A DNA stretch of 64,000 nt, taken from NCBI GenBank assembly GCA_036898135.1, contig CM072516.1, positions 22,742,739-22,806,738 of the forward strand. The letters are read 5' to 3'. Within the stretch, counting starts at the first letter, position 1. The number at the start of each line of letters is the position of its first letter. Origin of the DNA: Oncomelania hupensis. Its lineage: Eukaryota > Mollusca > Gastropoda > Littorinimorpha > Pomatiopsidae. Positions 1 through 10,898 of this stretch are shown in pieces. Position numbers and translations under genes: made by a program. The notes beneath the pieces are model-generated. The model did not search any database, was not told the origin of the DNA, and worked only from the letters and a program-made list of their open reading frames with translations.

Positions 1-900
1 ACTTGCGCTGAATGCAAAATAATTTTTTAATCGCCGCATTCCATCTGATTTTAGGAGAGAGGATTTAGGCAGCGTCCGTTATCTCTTACTGTACACAATC
101 TTTATTCCCTTGAACACCCCTTTAATTATGCTTCCCGAGTCTTCCCTCCGCTCCTCCCTCCCCCCCCACCTCCTTTCACCCCCCACCCCCATCCCGCGCG
201 TCCTTCCCTTCTCTATCTTCTCCACCACCCCTCTCTCCCTCCATTTCTATCTGTCCTCTTCTCTTCTAACACTTCTTCATCATCATCATCTTATCCTCCC
301 TTTTCCTCCTCACCCTTCTTTTTCTTCTTCACAGCAGCAGCAGCACAGAAGACAAAAGGCATCTGAGAGCAAACTGAGCAAATCCGCTCTATGCGAGACA
401 GGCCAAACAAATTTATCACTGAAAATGGATTTTCACAAACAGTGCCTCCTGGTCTCTTTACTTTTATTTCATAGTTTATACCTTTCTTCATTCCTTATTT
501 TTTTTCCTTCTTCTTCTTTTCCTTCTTCTTCCTTTACCTTCTAAATTCCGTCGTATAAAATGCAAGGGACCAGAAGCAATTTGTTTTTGTAAAATTGTAT
601 ACAGGTTGATAAAAACGTGGCCTTTTTTGCTTGTCAGTTTGTTTTCTTTTGACGAAATTCTTAATCTTGTGGAGACAAAATACAACTTGCGAACAAACTT
701 GATGCTTATCGCCGGATTTTCTACCCACGAAAACTGTGATATCCGAAAACAGGGCAGAGCGATGACACAGTGATAGATGGCGACCCGACAGCTAATCCTC
801 TTCCCAGCAGGAAGGAGAAGGGAACTTTTCATTAGCTTTATCTTACCCATGCTTCTTACTTCCCCCTCCTGATTTTGAACTGAATACAAAACTGGATATG
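1..900. other. Pyrimidine-rich then ordinary AT-rich DNA
   Basis: 150-330 is C/T-rich low complexity; a short CAG run is at 332-342. The frames here are compositional. Nothing else recognised. Confidence 0.6.
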
Positions 901-942
901 CGGTGGGCTAACGCACGTGTGTATATATAATTATGTATTTTG

Positions 943-950
943 TATTATTA

Positions 951-1035
<85 letters not shown>
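943..1035. repeat. (TTA)n microsatellite
   Basis: About 30 uninterrupted TTA units; the open frames across it are repeat artefacts. GT-rich DNA follows at 1183-1290. Confidence 0.97.
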
Positions 1036-1349
1036 GTGCGATCGTGAATATTGTCCGATCTCGATGTGACAATTTTCCATATTTCAAGATGCAAATAACG
1101 TATAATGTCCCTAGGTCACACAAACACATAAACATTCTCTTATCACTATTAGTTACAATTTTACATCTTTGTAAGCAAATAAGTGTGTGTGTGGACGTGT
1201 GTGTGCGTGCGAGTGGGTGTGTGTAAGTGCGTGTGTGTAGTAGTGTGACTTTGAATGTACGTGTGTGTGCGTGCCTGTGTGTTTTGATTCAAATGTGTTT
1301 ATGTTTATATATAAGACATTTTGTTATTTACAAACATGATGAATTTGAG

Positions 1350-1396
1350 ATCATCATGATTCGGCTCTTTGCAGTCCGCTGGACCCTATAAACAAT
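1350..1396 (+). mobile_element. Short 3'-end fragment of the 702-bp-type family
   Basis: ATGATTCGGCTCTTTGCAG followed by TCCGCTGGACCCTATAAAC repeats the same terminal motif as 21062-21125. Flanking duplication is not clear. Confidence 0.55.
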
Positions 1397-1550
1397 GATT
1401 AACTAATAAATGTGAGAATGTAAATATTATATAATTGCGTGTGGGTTGGTGCTTTTGTTTGTGGATGTACTGTGCGTGTGTTTTTAATTCAATTGTTTTA
1501 CGTTTGTGCTTATGTAACTGATTTTATCTTAAATTTACTTTATTGTCCCT

Positions 1551-1803
1551 TTTTTCATAGGGAAATTCTGAGCCGCCTCCCCTGGGGAAAGCGTAGTCGC
1601 AGCCTGTGGCGCGCCCAAACCCAACCTACCTAACATTAGTTGTGATTTTGAAATTTTGCTGGGGGAGCAAACCGGAGTACCCGGAGAAAACCCCCGAGAC
1701 GTTGCCCGAGTCGAAAGTAAATAATATTCGGAGAAACATAACGCCCAGATGCTGGATCGAACCCACACCTGTCAGGCGCCATTGGTTTCTGGCCTGTGGA
1801 CGT
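1551..1803 (-). mobile_element. SINE family C, 5'-truncated
   Basis: Same family as 56441-56731. It retains the B-box region (GGTTCGATCC) and body but lacks the A-box head, ending just after CTGTGGAC. Truncation at the 5' end is typical of target-primed reverse transcription. Confidence 0.8.
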
Positions 1804-2137
1804 GCATAAGAAATGTTTATTATTTACAAACTTATGAATATGTGGTATGTAAATATTATGTAATGGCGTGGTATTTGAAGTGATAAAAATGCATCTGCAT
1901 CCCAGGATTGTATTTGCTTTTCATTGTGACAAAGATGGTTCTTTTTACATACTTCCTGTGATGGGTAATAAAGATATTTTTAAATTGAATACTCATACAA
2001 GACACACCAACCCTTTCCTATCACCACCCCACCCCATCGTTTTGACAAACTTATGGGCCTACATGTTCTAATCGCAATCTCCGTGCCTTTACACACCATT
2101 TTTGTTTGATGAATGCGTGTTGGTTGTGTAAATAAAG

Positions 2138-2493
2138 AGTGTGTATGTAAGAATGTGTATGTAAGAGTGTGTAAGAATGTGTAAGTAAGAGTGTGTATGT
2201 AAGAGTCGTTGGACAACACGATGACATGTTCAAGGTGATGAAGAAATGGAACCTCCGACGGTATGGCCATGTCACCAGAGCATCAGGCCTTGCAAAGACC
2301 ATCCTGCATGGTACGGTGCAAGGAGACAGAAGAAGAGACGCCTTTCGAGTTACAAGATAGAATAACATAGGAAGAATGTGTATGTAAGAGTTTGTGTGTT
2401 AGAGTGTGAATGTAAGAGTGTATATAATGTGTATGTAAGAGTGTGAATGTAAGAGTGTATACGAGTAAGAATGTGTATGTAAGAGTGTGTATT
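2138..2493. repeat. GTGTATGTAAGA minisatellite split by a LINE fragment
   Basis: Degenerate GTATGTAAGAGTGT units occupy 2138-2206 and 2372-2493, with a LINE fragment (2206-2366) between. Confidence 0.8.
2206..2366 (+). mobile_element. RTE-like LINE fragment with internal deletion
   Basis: Reads GGACAACACGATGACATG through CGGTATGGCCATGTCACC and GCAAAGACCATCCTGCATGG, then jumps to GAGTTACAAGATAGAAT at the family end. It is bordered on both sides by the same GTGTATGTAAGA minisatellite. Confidence 0.75.
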
Positions 2494-2583
2494 CTGGAAG
2501 CATGTGCGCATGTGGGTTGTTTGTGGATCGCCGCGCTCTAAGTCTGATGTAAGAGTTAAGCGCGTAGGACTAGGCAGGCAGGC

Positions 2584-2602
2584 GGGCGGGCGGACGGGCG
2601 GG
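2584..2602 (+). other. G-quadruplex motif
   Basis: Four GGG runs with loops of 1, 5 and 1 bases (GGGCGGGCGGACGGGCGGG) inside a GGC/GGAC-rich tract. Confidence 0.7.
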
Positions 2603-2989
2603 CGGACGGACGAAAAGTCAGACAAGCACACTGAATGTCAGAACCTGCAACGGGCTACGTTTAAGACTATTAATATTATACAGACAAAAAAAAGTCCGAC
2701 ACTTTTGCCTCACTGCACGTGCTGTGTGCTGGGATCAGACAGAGGTGTTATGGCGGTGTGACGGCGTGTTTACTCTGGTCTCACAGTGATCAGGGTGGGA
2801 TGAGGGCTAAGAGAGCTTGCCAGTGCCGAGCTGGACGTGCCCAAGTGCCGCACGCTCTCGTTGTCCAGGCAACACTGGCAGCCTAAATGAAAGCACTGAA
2901 ACACGCCACCCCGTCATCCTTGTAGTCCCTACAGCGTAGCTGAGACCCAAGGAGGGCTACTTCCTCCTAATCAGTGGATACAGGGGTTA

Positions 2990-3088
2990 GGCCTAGCTCG
3001 TCGAATCTCATGTTCAATGCTGAATACTTTGCAATCCACACGGAGTATGTTTTGCGTGTCTAGGCATAAATGTGTTTAGAAGTGTTGA

Positions 3089-3124
<36 letters not shown>

Positions 3125-3147
3125 TACTTCTACTACTACTACTACTT

Positions 3148-3214
<67 letters not shown>

Positions 3215-3312
3215 TACTACAGAGGTTAGGTCTAGCTCGTGAAGTCTCGTAAGTGTCAGAGTGTGTTTTGCGTGTCAAGGATTTATATGTTTATGTGTTT
3301 AGAAGTGTTGGT
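2990..3312. repeat. Short duplication flanking an (ACT)n tract
   Basis: 2990-3090 and 3222-3312 share GGTTAGGYCTAGCTCGT, GTGTTTTGCGTGTC and TGTGTTTAGAAGTGTTG, with (ACT)n (3089-3221) between. Confidence 0.75.
3089..3221. repeat. (ACT)n microsatellite with CTT interruptions
   Basis: About 44 ACT units with periodic TTC variants. Confidence 0.97.
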
Positions 3313-3373
3313 GAATAAATGGAAATGACATAATTCAATACTAACAATACCAATACTACTACTATTACAATAA

Positions 3374-3374
3374 C

Positions 3375-3442
<68 letters not shown>
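3374..3442. repeat. (TTA)n microsatellite
   Basis: About 23 units. Confidence 0.97.
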
Positions 3443-3443
<1 letters not shown>

Positions 3444-4084
3444 GACAAATCATGCATGTTGCTCGGCAATTTCAGACTCTCAGTATGCATTGCAGTGAGG
3501 ACTGATAAGAGAAGTTTCCTGGGTCTGCTTCTGGGCCTGTTGTACTTTCTGTGTCTAGAGTGCCAACGATAAAGAAACAACCTTTTTATCCGTTCAGGAT
3601 TTCAGGATTGATTTGTAAAATGATTAGTTAGATTTGCTGATTGACTAATACTGATTATTTGACTGATTGGGAGTCTAAAATAACACATTGATCCTCTCTC
3701 TCACAGCGAGCTTAATGCACGGTATTTCACAACCAATATATTGTACAGGGTTGCGTAGTCTTTTTACTGATCTGTCTGATCAATATCTGAATAGGATCAT
3801 AGAATTTAGACATGTAAGTTCTCTGGCAAGTCAAAGGTTTCTGGTATTTCTTGTGCCCATGCCTCATCAAAAGTTGGTTTGTTCAAACGTCATTGCATTT
3901 CTAAAGAAATTTTTTATATATCAATACAAGTGTTCCATACCCAACCTTCACCCACCCAAACCCAACAGCACAAAATAACAAACCCCACTCTCATCACCTC
4001 ACTTCACCAACTTCCCAAACTCTCTCCTCCCACACACACAAAATACAAATAAATAGCCAGATGGGTGGAGTAAACTAAGGTAAG

Positions 4085-4397
4085 GTGTTCCCGTAAAATG
4101 TTGGCCGTTGGGGGCGGGAAGCGCTTGGGACATCCCTTTTCTCGAGGCCAGCTTAGGACAGTCCCTATCTCTTCTCCATTGCTGTTTTACCTTCCCCGGT
4201 TCTAAACAGATCTATGTACCCATTCACAGCACAGTGGACTGGAGTGTGTCGTGCGCTTGTCTCAATATTATTGTGTCATTTGGTGGTAGCCTGTCTTCCA
4301 AGTATTGTCACCCATCCATGTACTAACCCTTCCCGACGTTGTTTAACATGAAACATTGCCAGCGTGCGCTCAAAACACTACACTACTGCGCCACGAA
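4085..4397 (-). mobile_element. Putative Pol III SINE with a 5S rRNA-like segment
   Basis: On the minus strand, 4290-4345 contains AACGTCGGG, then GGTTAGTAC and TGGATGGGTGAC in the order and spacing of the internal control region (A, intermediate and C boxes) of 5S rRNA genes. The preceding 50 bp (4346-4396, GGCGCAGTAGTGTAGTG) looks like a degenerate tRNA head instead of the 5S 5' half. A unique body continues to about 4085. It is not an intact 5S gene. Other copies were not found in the window. Confidence 0.55.
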
Positions 4398-4480
4398 TTA
4401 ATTATTTATTTGTAGTCAATGTAAATATAGCTGTGTGAGTAAAGAGGTCAAGACAAAACAGCATTAGAATATATCTCTGT

Positions 4481-4531
4481 GTGTGTGTGTGGGATGTGTG
4501 GGTGTGTGGGTGTGTGGGTGGGTGTGTGTGT
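4481..4531 (+). repeat. (GT)n with GGG runs
   Basis: Imperfect GT repeat containing five GGG runs at 6-8 base spacing, a possible G-quadruplex. Confidence 0.7.
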
Positions 4532-4539
4532 GTGATCCT

Positions 4540-6235
4540 AAGCTATACATAGTACCCAAACTCATCAAAGAACTACTCCCAAAATAAACAGAAACTATAC
4601 TATGTCTATCTATAAACTTTAAAGTGAACAACTTTCACCAACAGTAGTAGCAACGTTATAGTATAACTTCAAACGGTTTTAACAGACTGTAAACCATGGG
4701 AGAAATAATAAACATTATCCCTACTATTAAGTTTCTACATTTCAAAAGATCAAGTTTATCTATTCTACTATCACATAATGACATATTGGTATTCACCAAG
4801 ACAGCAAACCAAACCCAAAATGGTGAAATAACACAAATGTTTCTGCTCTAAAAATGATAAGTTTGGTATAGCCATCATATGTTAAATGTTCAAAGAAAGC
4901 AGTCATTAATTATTCAGGCCTCAAGACCGAAATAAATGTTGATGATGAACACTACTTTACTCTTAATCAAGTTCTTTAAGATATGGTAACATACAAATAA
5001 ATAAATAATATTCCACGTACTCCAAGACAAAGTATTACATGGCAAAGTGAGGCGATAATGCAAACTGAGGAACTGTGCTAAGTAGCATTTATTACCTAAT
5101 ACACATTTTTCATACAAATATTCTACAACATATTAGAGCCAAGAGTTAGATATATATATTAGAACTGAACAAACTATTCATTCATTACAGTTCAAAGCCA
5201 ATTGACAGCCTGTCCCAGAGTGCCGAAACAAAAATTAATATAACCCTGAGACACCGTTTGTTCAGTGGTGTACTCATAGAGTCTATCGCAAAAGAAACCA
5301 CTGAAGTGCTGAATGTGAAGCAATAACATCACAGCCCGAATGGTCCACGGTTCAAATCTGGTTGATGGCCTGGGGTTACAAAGCAAAGCAGAAAGCAAAA
5401 AATATATGACCGTACACGACCCCCAACTCCTTCGAATGAGAGCATAAACTACTCTAGTCTAGTCTGTGCACGCTGGCATTTCATCACATGGACTTTAAAA
5501 GAACCTGACGTTCGTGTCTTAAGATAGGAAATTGTGGGCTACACAAATACATTCAATGTATTGATTGAGCAAACACTTTGGTCTTTTCTTTCCATACCCA
5601 GACGCCCAGGATTGTGCTCAGTTGTCTAGGCATTAATTTGAATTAATTAATTAAATCTTTTTTTTTCTTGTACAATAATAAGACAACAGTTCCAAAGTCT
5701 TATACTAAATTTAAACAAAATTGTATGTACATCTGCTGCTTGCTGTGCCATTACATATAAACCCATTTACTAAGAAGTCCATAACATTAACAATCGGTGA
5801 ACAAAGTATAAATTATGCTAAAGACTTTTTTACAATGTATTTGCAACACTTCCTAGTATGATGCAACATGTATGCATGTGTATACTTTGAAACTGAAAGT
5901 ACAAACAGAATGTCCTCACAGAATGAGGTCAGTTATGTGTCATTGTGTGGCCTACTACTAGTACAGTAGTGTATTGTTAAAATTTTTTTTAAGCCAACAC
6001 GTGTTTTACACTATTAATGGTCAATTATTATTGTTAAAGACCGCTTCATCGACACATTAAAATAACTGTAATCTCAATTTCTTGCTGTGTGGGTGACTTT
6101 CATACTTTTATCTACACTTAACATTCGATTAAGTCTTAAAGTTTTGTCCTGAATGTGAAAGTAACAAATATACCGTTACGAACAACAAGTGAAACTCTAC
6201 AAAATATACGATTTCGTTTGACGTATGACTACGAT
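4540..6235. other. AT-rich, no gene seen
   Basis: Unique-looking AT-rich DNA without recognisable exon, repeat or RNA. A weak B-box-like GGTTCAAATCT near 5350 lacks an A box. Confidence 0.6.
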
Positions 6236-6239
6236 TTAT

Positions 6240-6490
6240 TACATTTTGTTTTACTTTTAAAACCCGGCGTTTGAACGCGCCATCACGTTAATGCCTTGAA
6301 CAGGTGTGCTGAGCTGTCGACTGTCGTCTGCCACACACTACACATTTGCAACAATGGCCGCGGCCTAGTCGAGTGAGCAGACGAAACACAGAGTTGACAT
6401 ACAAGGCGCGTTCTGACAACCAACTTTCAGTTCACACTTTCAAGAGTCTCACGACCCCACTGAATAACATAGGTAAAGTTGATTCAAGCT
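6240..6490 (+). other. GC/CpG-richer island in AT-rich DNA
   Basis: Contains GAACGCGCC, CAACAATGGCCGCGGC (YY1-like) and AAGGCGCG within a long AT-rich stretch, then CATAG|GTAAAG, a donor-like site at about 6471. Could be a promoter and non-coding first exon. No coding frame is seen. Confidence 0.2.
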
Positions 6491-7305
6491 TACCTGATAT
6501 TAGATAATCCTGGAGCCAATAATGTCATGGTATTTTCACTTTTCAAGCAGACATTTTTGTGGGCTTTGATTCAAAGGTGCTTGCACTTGAAGGGGGTCAC
6601 ATTTCCGCTTCCTCAGGTGTCAACCCGTGACCACTGAGTTACCGAGGATCCATTGGAAGGATTGGGATCCGCAATAGCTCTGTGGGTCTTTTAGGTGGAC
6701 GGCATGGGAATTTTTTTCGATTTTATTTGACTTCAAGCCAACACTATAAAGCGGATGAAAATGCAAACATTAATTTCAGCTTGTATTATTTTTACTTACC
6801 TTCCACCCATAACTCCTCTTAAACGGCATCATTAATACATGTATCATGTTTTACATGTTGTAAAGAAAATTTAGAAAGAGCGAGGGAGGAAAACCAAAAT
6901 TATGTAAGCTGCAACAGTAATATTTGATGACTTTTGCTTTAAAACAAAAATAAAACAAAAAAAACACCCACTCTTCGCCTTTTAAAGGTATGCTTAGGGA
7001 TGACTTAGAAGGAATAGAACAATTAAATACATACACGAAAAGTATACGACGGAGTAAAACAATTTAAATACACCTGGCTTTGGTTTAGGCTTTTAAATCC
7101 ACGGTGAGTATCAAAACCCATACACGAATGCGCCCACCACATTGTTGGCTTACGCTGATATTAAACACACAGATGCTCACATAGCGTAGCAAAGTTTTCG
7201 AGGCGTATCCCGTCTTCAGAGAGTAAGACCCCAGACCCCAGGCCCAGCTACCCTATAGGTCAGAGGCTGTGATAATCAGACGTGTTAGCAGTTGAGGTTA
7301 GTGGT

Positions 7306-8102
7306 ATCAAAGAGCTTATTATGGAAAGAGGGGGAACTTCCATTATGTCCTATACAAAAATGCGAGACGCTCTCACGGATTATTTCCCTAGACTACAACA
7401 TTCCACGCAATATGGATCTAATGCGCAGAAATTCACAGATCAGAACAAGGACTGAGTTTCTACATTACTTTTTTTTCCCGTTTACACTCAAACGAAAAGG
7501 GATTACAACAGATCAAGGACCATTTTGTGCCTAGGTAAGGGGTTATCTTGCACAGTATTTGATCACGAGGAGAAAACAGACTTAGTCTAATTTAACTTGT
7601 TAACATAAGCAGTTTGACGAAGCCAAACTGCCAATCTGACATCTACTTTTGAAATATAAGCACAAATATAGTCAAACAACCTAGCAATAACGTAAACAGT
7701 GAGCGACCTGTTGAACGTAAACTGTCAGCAAGCAAACTGTTTTGGATTTAGCACATAGGTATAACATGAATCATTCAAGCCGCTCTCCGATTGTTTTAAC
7801 ACTAACAACACTGCAGCGGTCTTAGTTTAGGCCTACATAAACACAAAAAAATGAAGTTTTTCAATTGCAATTTACCTTTCTTCTTGGAAATTTGAAAAAG
7901 GACTTGCCAACACAACTTTTCTTGTATCTGGCATTATGGCAATTGATAGCTGTGCAAAAGTCACCGCCCTGTTTCACTCGGTCGCATTTTGACTTTCTGC
8001 CACGAGCCATTTTCAGCATGTCGACAAGGGAGCATAACTCGTACATTTCGTCTCGCGGTTCTATACCAAGTTCCCCCTCTTTCTATCATTAAGCTCTTTG
8101 AT
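7306..8102 (-). mobile_element. P-like DNA transposon, non-autonomous, with THAP exon
   Basis: 797-bp element with ~34-bp terminal inverted repeats at 7306-7339 and 8068-8102 (outer end ATCAAAGAGCTTA, inner part GAAAGAGGGGGAACTT; two substitutions and one indel). Near one end it encodes a THAP-type zinc-finger exon (7876-8010). THAP DNA-binding domains are the N-terminus of P-element transposases, so the P superfamily is the best assignment. The catalytic region is absent. A related copy is at 13880-15348. No clean target-site duplication could be fixed. Confidence 0.75.
7876..8010 (-). pseudogene. THAP zinc-finger first exon of the P-like element
   Basis: From MARGRKSK the exon reads 45 codons and contains DFCTAINCHNARYKK and SFFKFPRRK, matching the C-x4-C start and the aromatic-FP motif of the THAP fold; the later Cys/His ligands would be in a following exon. 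The exon ends AAG then GTAAAT, a good splice donor in phase 0 at 7875/7876. An in-frame ATG upstream (frame to 8046) could also be used. No downstream transposase is present, so this is the relic N-terminus of a transposase. The alternative, a host THAP gene exon, is less likely because it lies inside terminal inverted repeats and is duplicated. Confidence 0.7.
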
Positions 8103-8135
8103 TATACTCTCTGTCTCCCGTTTTTCTCTGCTACA

Positions 8136-8177
8136 TTCTTCTTCTTCTTCTTCTTCTTCTTCTTCTTCTTCTTCTTC
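8136..8177. repeat. (CTT)n microsatellite
   Basis: About 14 units between the P-like element end and a family D SINE. Confidence 0.95.
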
Positions 8178-8218
8178 GTAATACTGTGGATACCCCGTAT
8201 TCGAGGAAAATGATTCCA

Positions 8219-8498
8219 CAACTTTTGGCGTGCGCAGCCAAGGTGCATGCTGGGTGTGTTCTTGTCACCGGCACTCACCCGTCTAGAACATGAGCGTCAG
8301 GATCTTTAAAGTCCGTTATGATGGAGTGTATGTGACACAGACTAGACCTCGGTTTATACTCTCATCCGAAGGAGTAGGAAACGGGAGTAAATTGTCTTTC
8401 CCAAGAACACAACACAATGCCCCGGCCTGTGCTCGAACCCGGGACCTTCAGATCCGCAAGCCAAAGCTCTACCATTAGGCCACCGTGCCACCCCACTC
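8219..8498 (-). mobile_element. tRNA-derived SINE, family D
   Basis: The minus-strand head has A box TGGCCTAATGGTAGAG and B box GGTTCGAGCAC. The body, including GATCCTGACGCTCATG, matches 27344-27764. The 3' part differs from the other copy beyond GCATGCACC and runs toward a (CTT)n tract at 8136-8177. Confidence 0.82.
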
Positions 8499-8712
8499 GT
8501 CGTTCTTCCCCCCCCTCTCCCTCTCCCCTCCTATCTCTTAGTCTCTCTGCAGAAGCACGGAAGTACAATGTTTGGAACGCTGTAAAAACAAAAAACATAA
8601 TTTGGGAAATCGAAGTGAGCTTTTACAAGGCACATCAACAAAGAATAGCCCCTCGGAAAGATTTAGTGGATCCCCGATAGCAAATGGGTAGATGCAGTAG
8701 TATTATCAGCAA

Positions 8713-8846
8713 AGGCGCTTGTATTTGGACACGCGAGCGCCTATGCATGTGAGGGGTAACGATAGTGTAATAGTATAGTTGCCCCAAAGAAGGGGGACGC
8801 GCCGCGTCACAGGCATAGGCGCTTGCGTGCCCAAATACAAGCGCCT
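8713..8846. repeat. Inverted repeat with 40-bp arms
   Basis: Arms 8713-8752 and 8807-8846 (AGGCGCTTGTATTTGG...) pair with about four mismatches around a 54-bp spacer. Each arm also has internal symmetry (GGCGCTTG/CAAGCGCC). Could be a small fold-back or MITE; no target-site duplication was seen. Confidence 0.75.
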
Positions 8847-9374
8847 GTGAGTACAAGCTACCCTTAGGCTGTTCTTCTCATGAACAAATAGGCTGGGCCT
8901 ATTTAACATATTTAATACGGAAAAAACTAGGGGGCCTGCACACCCTTCACCCGTCAAAATATTAGCCCGCTGAAGGAGTTATGTCCGAAGGCCAGGATTA
9001 TCTACTTTCAGCAAGCTGTGTTACCAAATTACGACATATTCAAGGTACCAGTTTTATTCCAGGTAAAGATATCGCATCAAAACATCCTTTCCGAGTTATA
9101 GTCTACAGTTTAGTTTTCTACCTGGAATAAAACTCTGTTCTGGCGTGATACAATGCCGTTAATGCAAGTTCGCTAAATGCGTTTCAAAACCGTCTGAATA
9201 AAGTCTTCAGTGGTTATCTTTACTCCACACATTTGGAGTCTTGACCGCTGTCAAACTTAATAAGACGGTAACCATGGGTCCTGGGGTCAGGGCCCCTCCT
9301 TAACTAAGAGATAAAATGAACCTGTGCTCTATTATACCATTGAAAAAAAAAACTGTCCTTCGGAGAAGAAAGGA

Positions 9375-10076
9375 TTGATTGATTGATTTATTGTTGCTTT
9401 AGGTCCAGCGGACTCTTCCGAGCCAAATCAGGACCGGACAACCCCCGATCCGCATAAAAGATCTGTTGAAACAACCCCAGTGGGAAAATTGAATGCCCCC
9501 CCACCGGCCAGTCACTTTACAATAAAGACATCCCACGCGAGGGACGGCTGAGGGTTGACCTCAACTACGCGAACCCCCGGTTACAAAAACAAAATAGAAT
9601 ACAAACATCATTATAAATCATCAACAAAACGCATACATATAAAATGCCTATAGTGCTAAATAGTACAATCATAGGAAGCCCTAATGACCACCCGGCAGAA
9701 AGCGTCCAACACTCCCAAGCTGATCCAACAGACCTCATACACAAACAAGGAGTCTTGTCCAGGAAGAGTTTTCAAGAAAAAAGGTAGGTCATTGATCTAG
9801 CGAAGAAGAAGATAGTATAGCAGAGTGAAGGACAGAGCAGGAATAGGAAAGAGTAAATGAGGAAGACAGCGACAGTGGGATTAAAGCACTAAATTTCCAT
9901 AAAGTGGGGATACTATTTATACTGAAAACCCCAGGCACTCCAACGGGGGTACTGTTGCCGCAGTGAATCTGTCTTGCCTATAAAGGAAAGACAGGTTTTC
10001 AACTGTGGCTTTCACTTTTCCCTTTATAGGTTATAACAATCTACAGTGGCAAGATTGCTCATGACCCCAAGGGGTT
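9375..10076 (-). mobile_element. 702-bp non-autonomous retroposon, full length
   Basis: Flanked by perfect 11-bp AGAAGAAAGGA at 9364-9374 and 10077-10087. On the minus strand it begins ACCCCTTGGGGTCATGAG and ends with AGTCCGCTGGACC, TAAAGCAACAATAAA and a (TCAA)n tail. Nearly identical to 51891-52592, which is exactly the same length. No reading frame is conserved. A TATAAATA motif occurs about 150 bp from the 5' end. Confidence 0.9.
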
Positions 10077-10149
10077 AGAAGAAAGGAAAGCACCGTTTTA
10101 GTCAAGAGTTGCAACACTGTACAACAAATGAACTGCTCGTGTTAAAAAA

Positions 10150-10366
10150 GCAAAGACCATCCTGCAAGGCACGGTGCAAGGAGGCAGAAGAAGAGGGAGA
10201 CCGAAAAAGAGATGGGAGGACAACATTCGAGAATGGACTGGCTTGACACTGAGCGAAGCCATAAGGGTTGCTGAGGATAGAGAAAGATGGGAGTATGCGG
10301 TACATGGTTAAACGATCATCTATGGTGCCCCAACGACCTACGAGTTACGGGATAGGATAGGATAAG
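10150..10366 (+). mobile_element. RTE-like LINE 3' end
   Basis: About 215 bp from GCAAAGACCATCCTGCAAGG to a GGATA tail. TTAAAAAAGC before and TTTAAAAAAAAAAGC after may be a slipped target-site duplication. It lies 60 bp from the 702-bp retroposon end. Confidence 0.85.
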
Positions 10367-10819
10367 ATACGTTTAAAAAAAAAAGCTAGCAATCGTAATT
10401 CTGCACAAGGTAAGGTTAAAGTGGAAGCAAAACAAGCATTTGATTAGGACCGATTGTCACTTTTCATCTCCAAGCAAGTTGACAAACAAACCTGCAAAAG
10501 CAACGTATGCTGCAATCACAAACAGGGACGCTTAAGAGCCGTAAGGCTTGGAATAGACGTGAACTTTAATAACCAGCTCCTCGACCTCCATCGGATGTAC
10601 TACTATTACTACGAGTCACAACGTAGAGCCGAACGAGGTTATTAGTACTAAATAGTAGGTGGATGGAGAGAGAGAGAGAATTTTCAATAAGGTTCTTGGC
10701 CAGAAGACAAATTCACTTTCTTTTGCGCGGGTCACAAGTGTCCATAACACGCAAATTAAAAAAAATAATGAAAAAAATTAAAATTCACTAAACTCTGAAG
10801 CAACTATCGAGTTGCAAAC

Positions 10820-10827
10820 CTTTCTTG
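10820..10827 (-). promoter_or_regulatory. Histone downstream element (U7 snRNA target)
   Basis: CAAGAAAG on the minus strand starts 12 bases after the stem-loop, at the usual spacing and close to the CAAGAAAGA consensus that pairs with U7 snRNA. Together with the stem-loop it defines cleavage of the H1 pre-mRNA between the two. Confidence 0.85.
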
Positions 10828-10839
10828 TGAATATGAGTA

Positions 10840-10855
10840 AGCCCTGAAAAGGGCT
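10840..10855 (-). terminator. Histone mRNA 3' stem-loop of H1
   Basis: On the minus strand, 43 bases after the H1 stop, AGCCCTTTTCAGGGCT forms a perfect 6-bp stem with a TTTC loop, flanked by AACCA upstream and T/AC downstream. This matches the SLBP-binding stem-loop that ends non-polyadenylated replication-dependent histone mRNAs. Confidence 0.95.
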
Positions 10856-10898
10856 TGGTTTTGAGGAGATGTAAGGTAAGAAAGCGCATTGGAAGACT

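Noticed and set aside
4290..4345. Functional 5S rRNA gene
   Set aside because: Only the internal control region resembles 5S; the 5' half and the ends do not.
5300..5370. tRNA-like sequence with GGTTCAAATCT
   Set aside because: B-box-like word alone, no A box or foldable arms.
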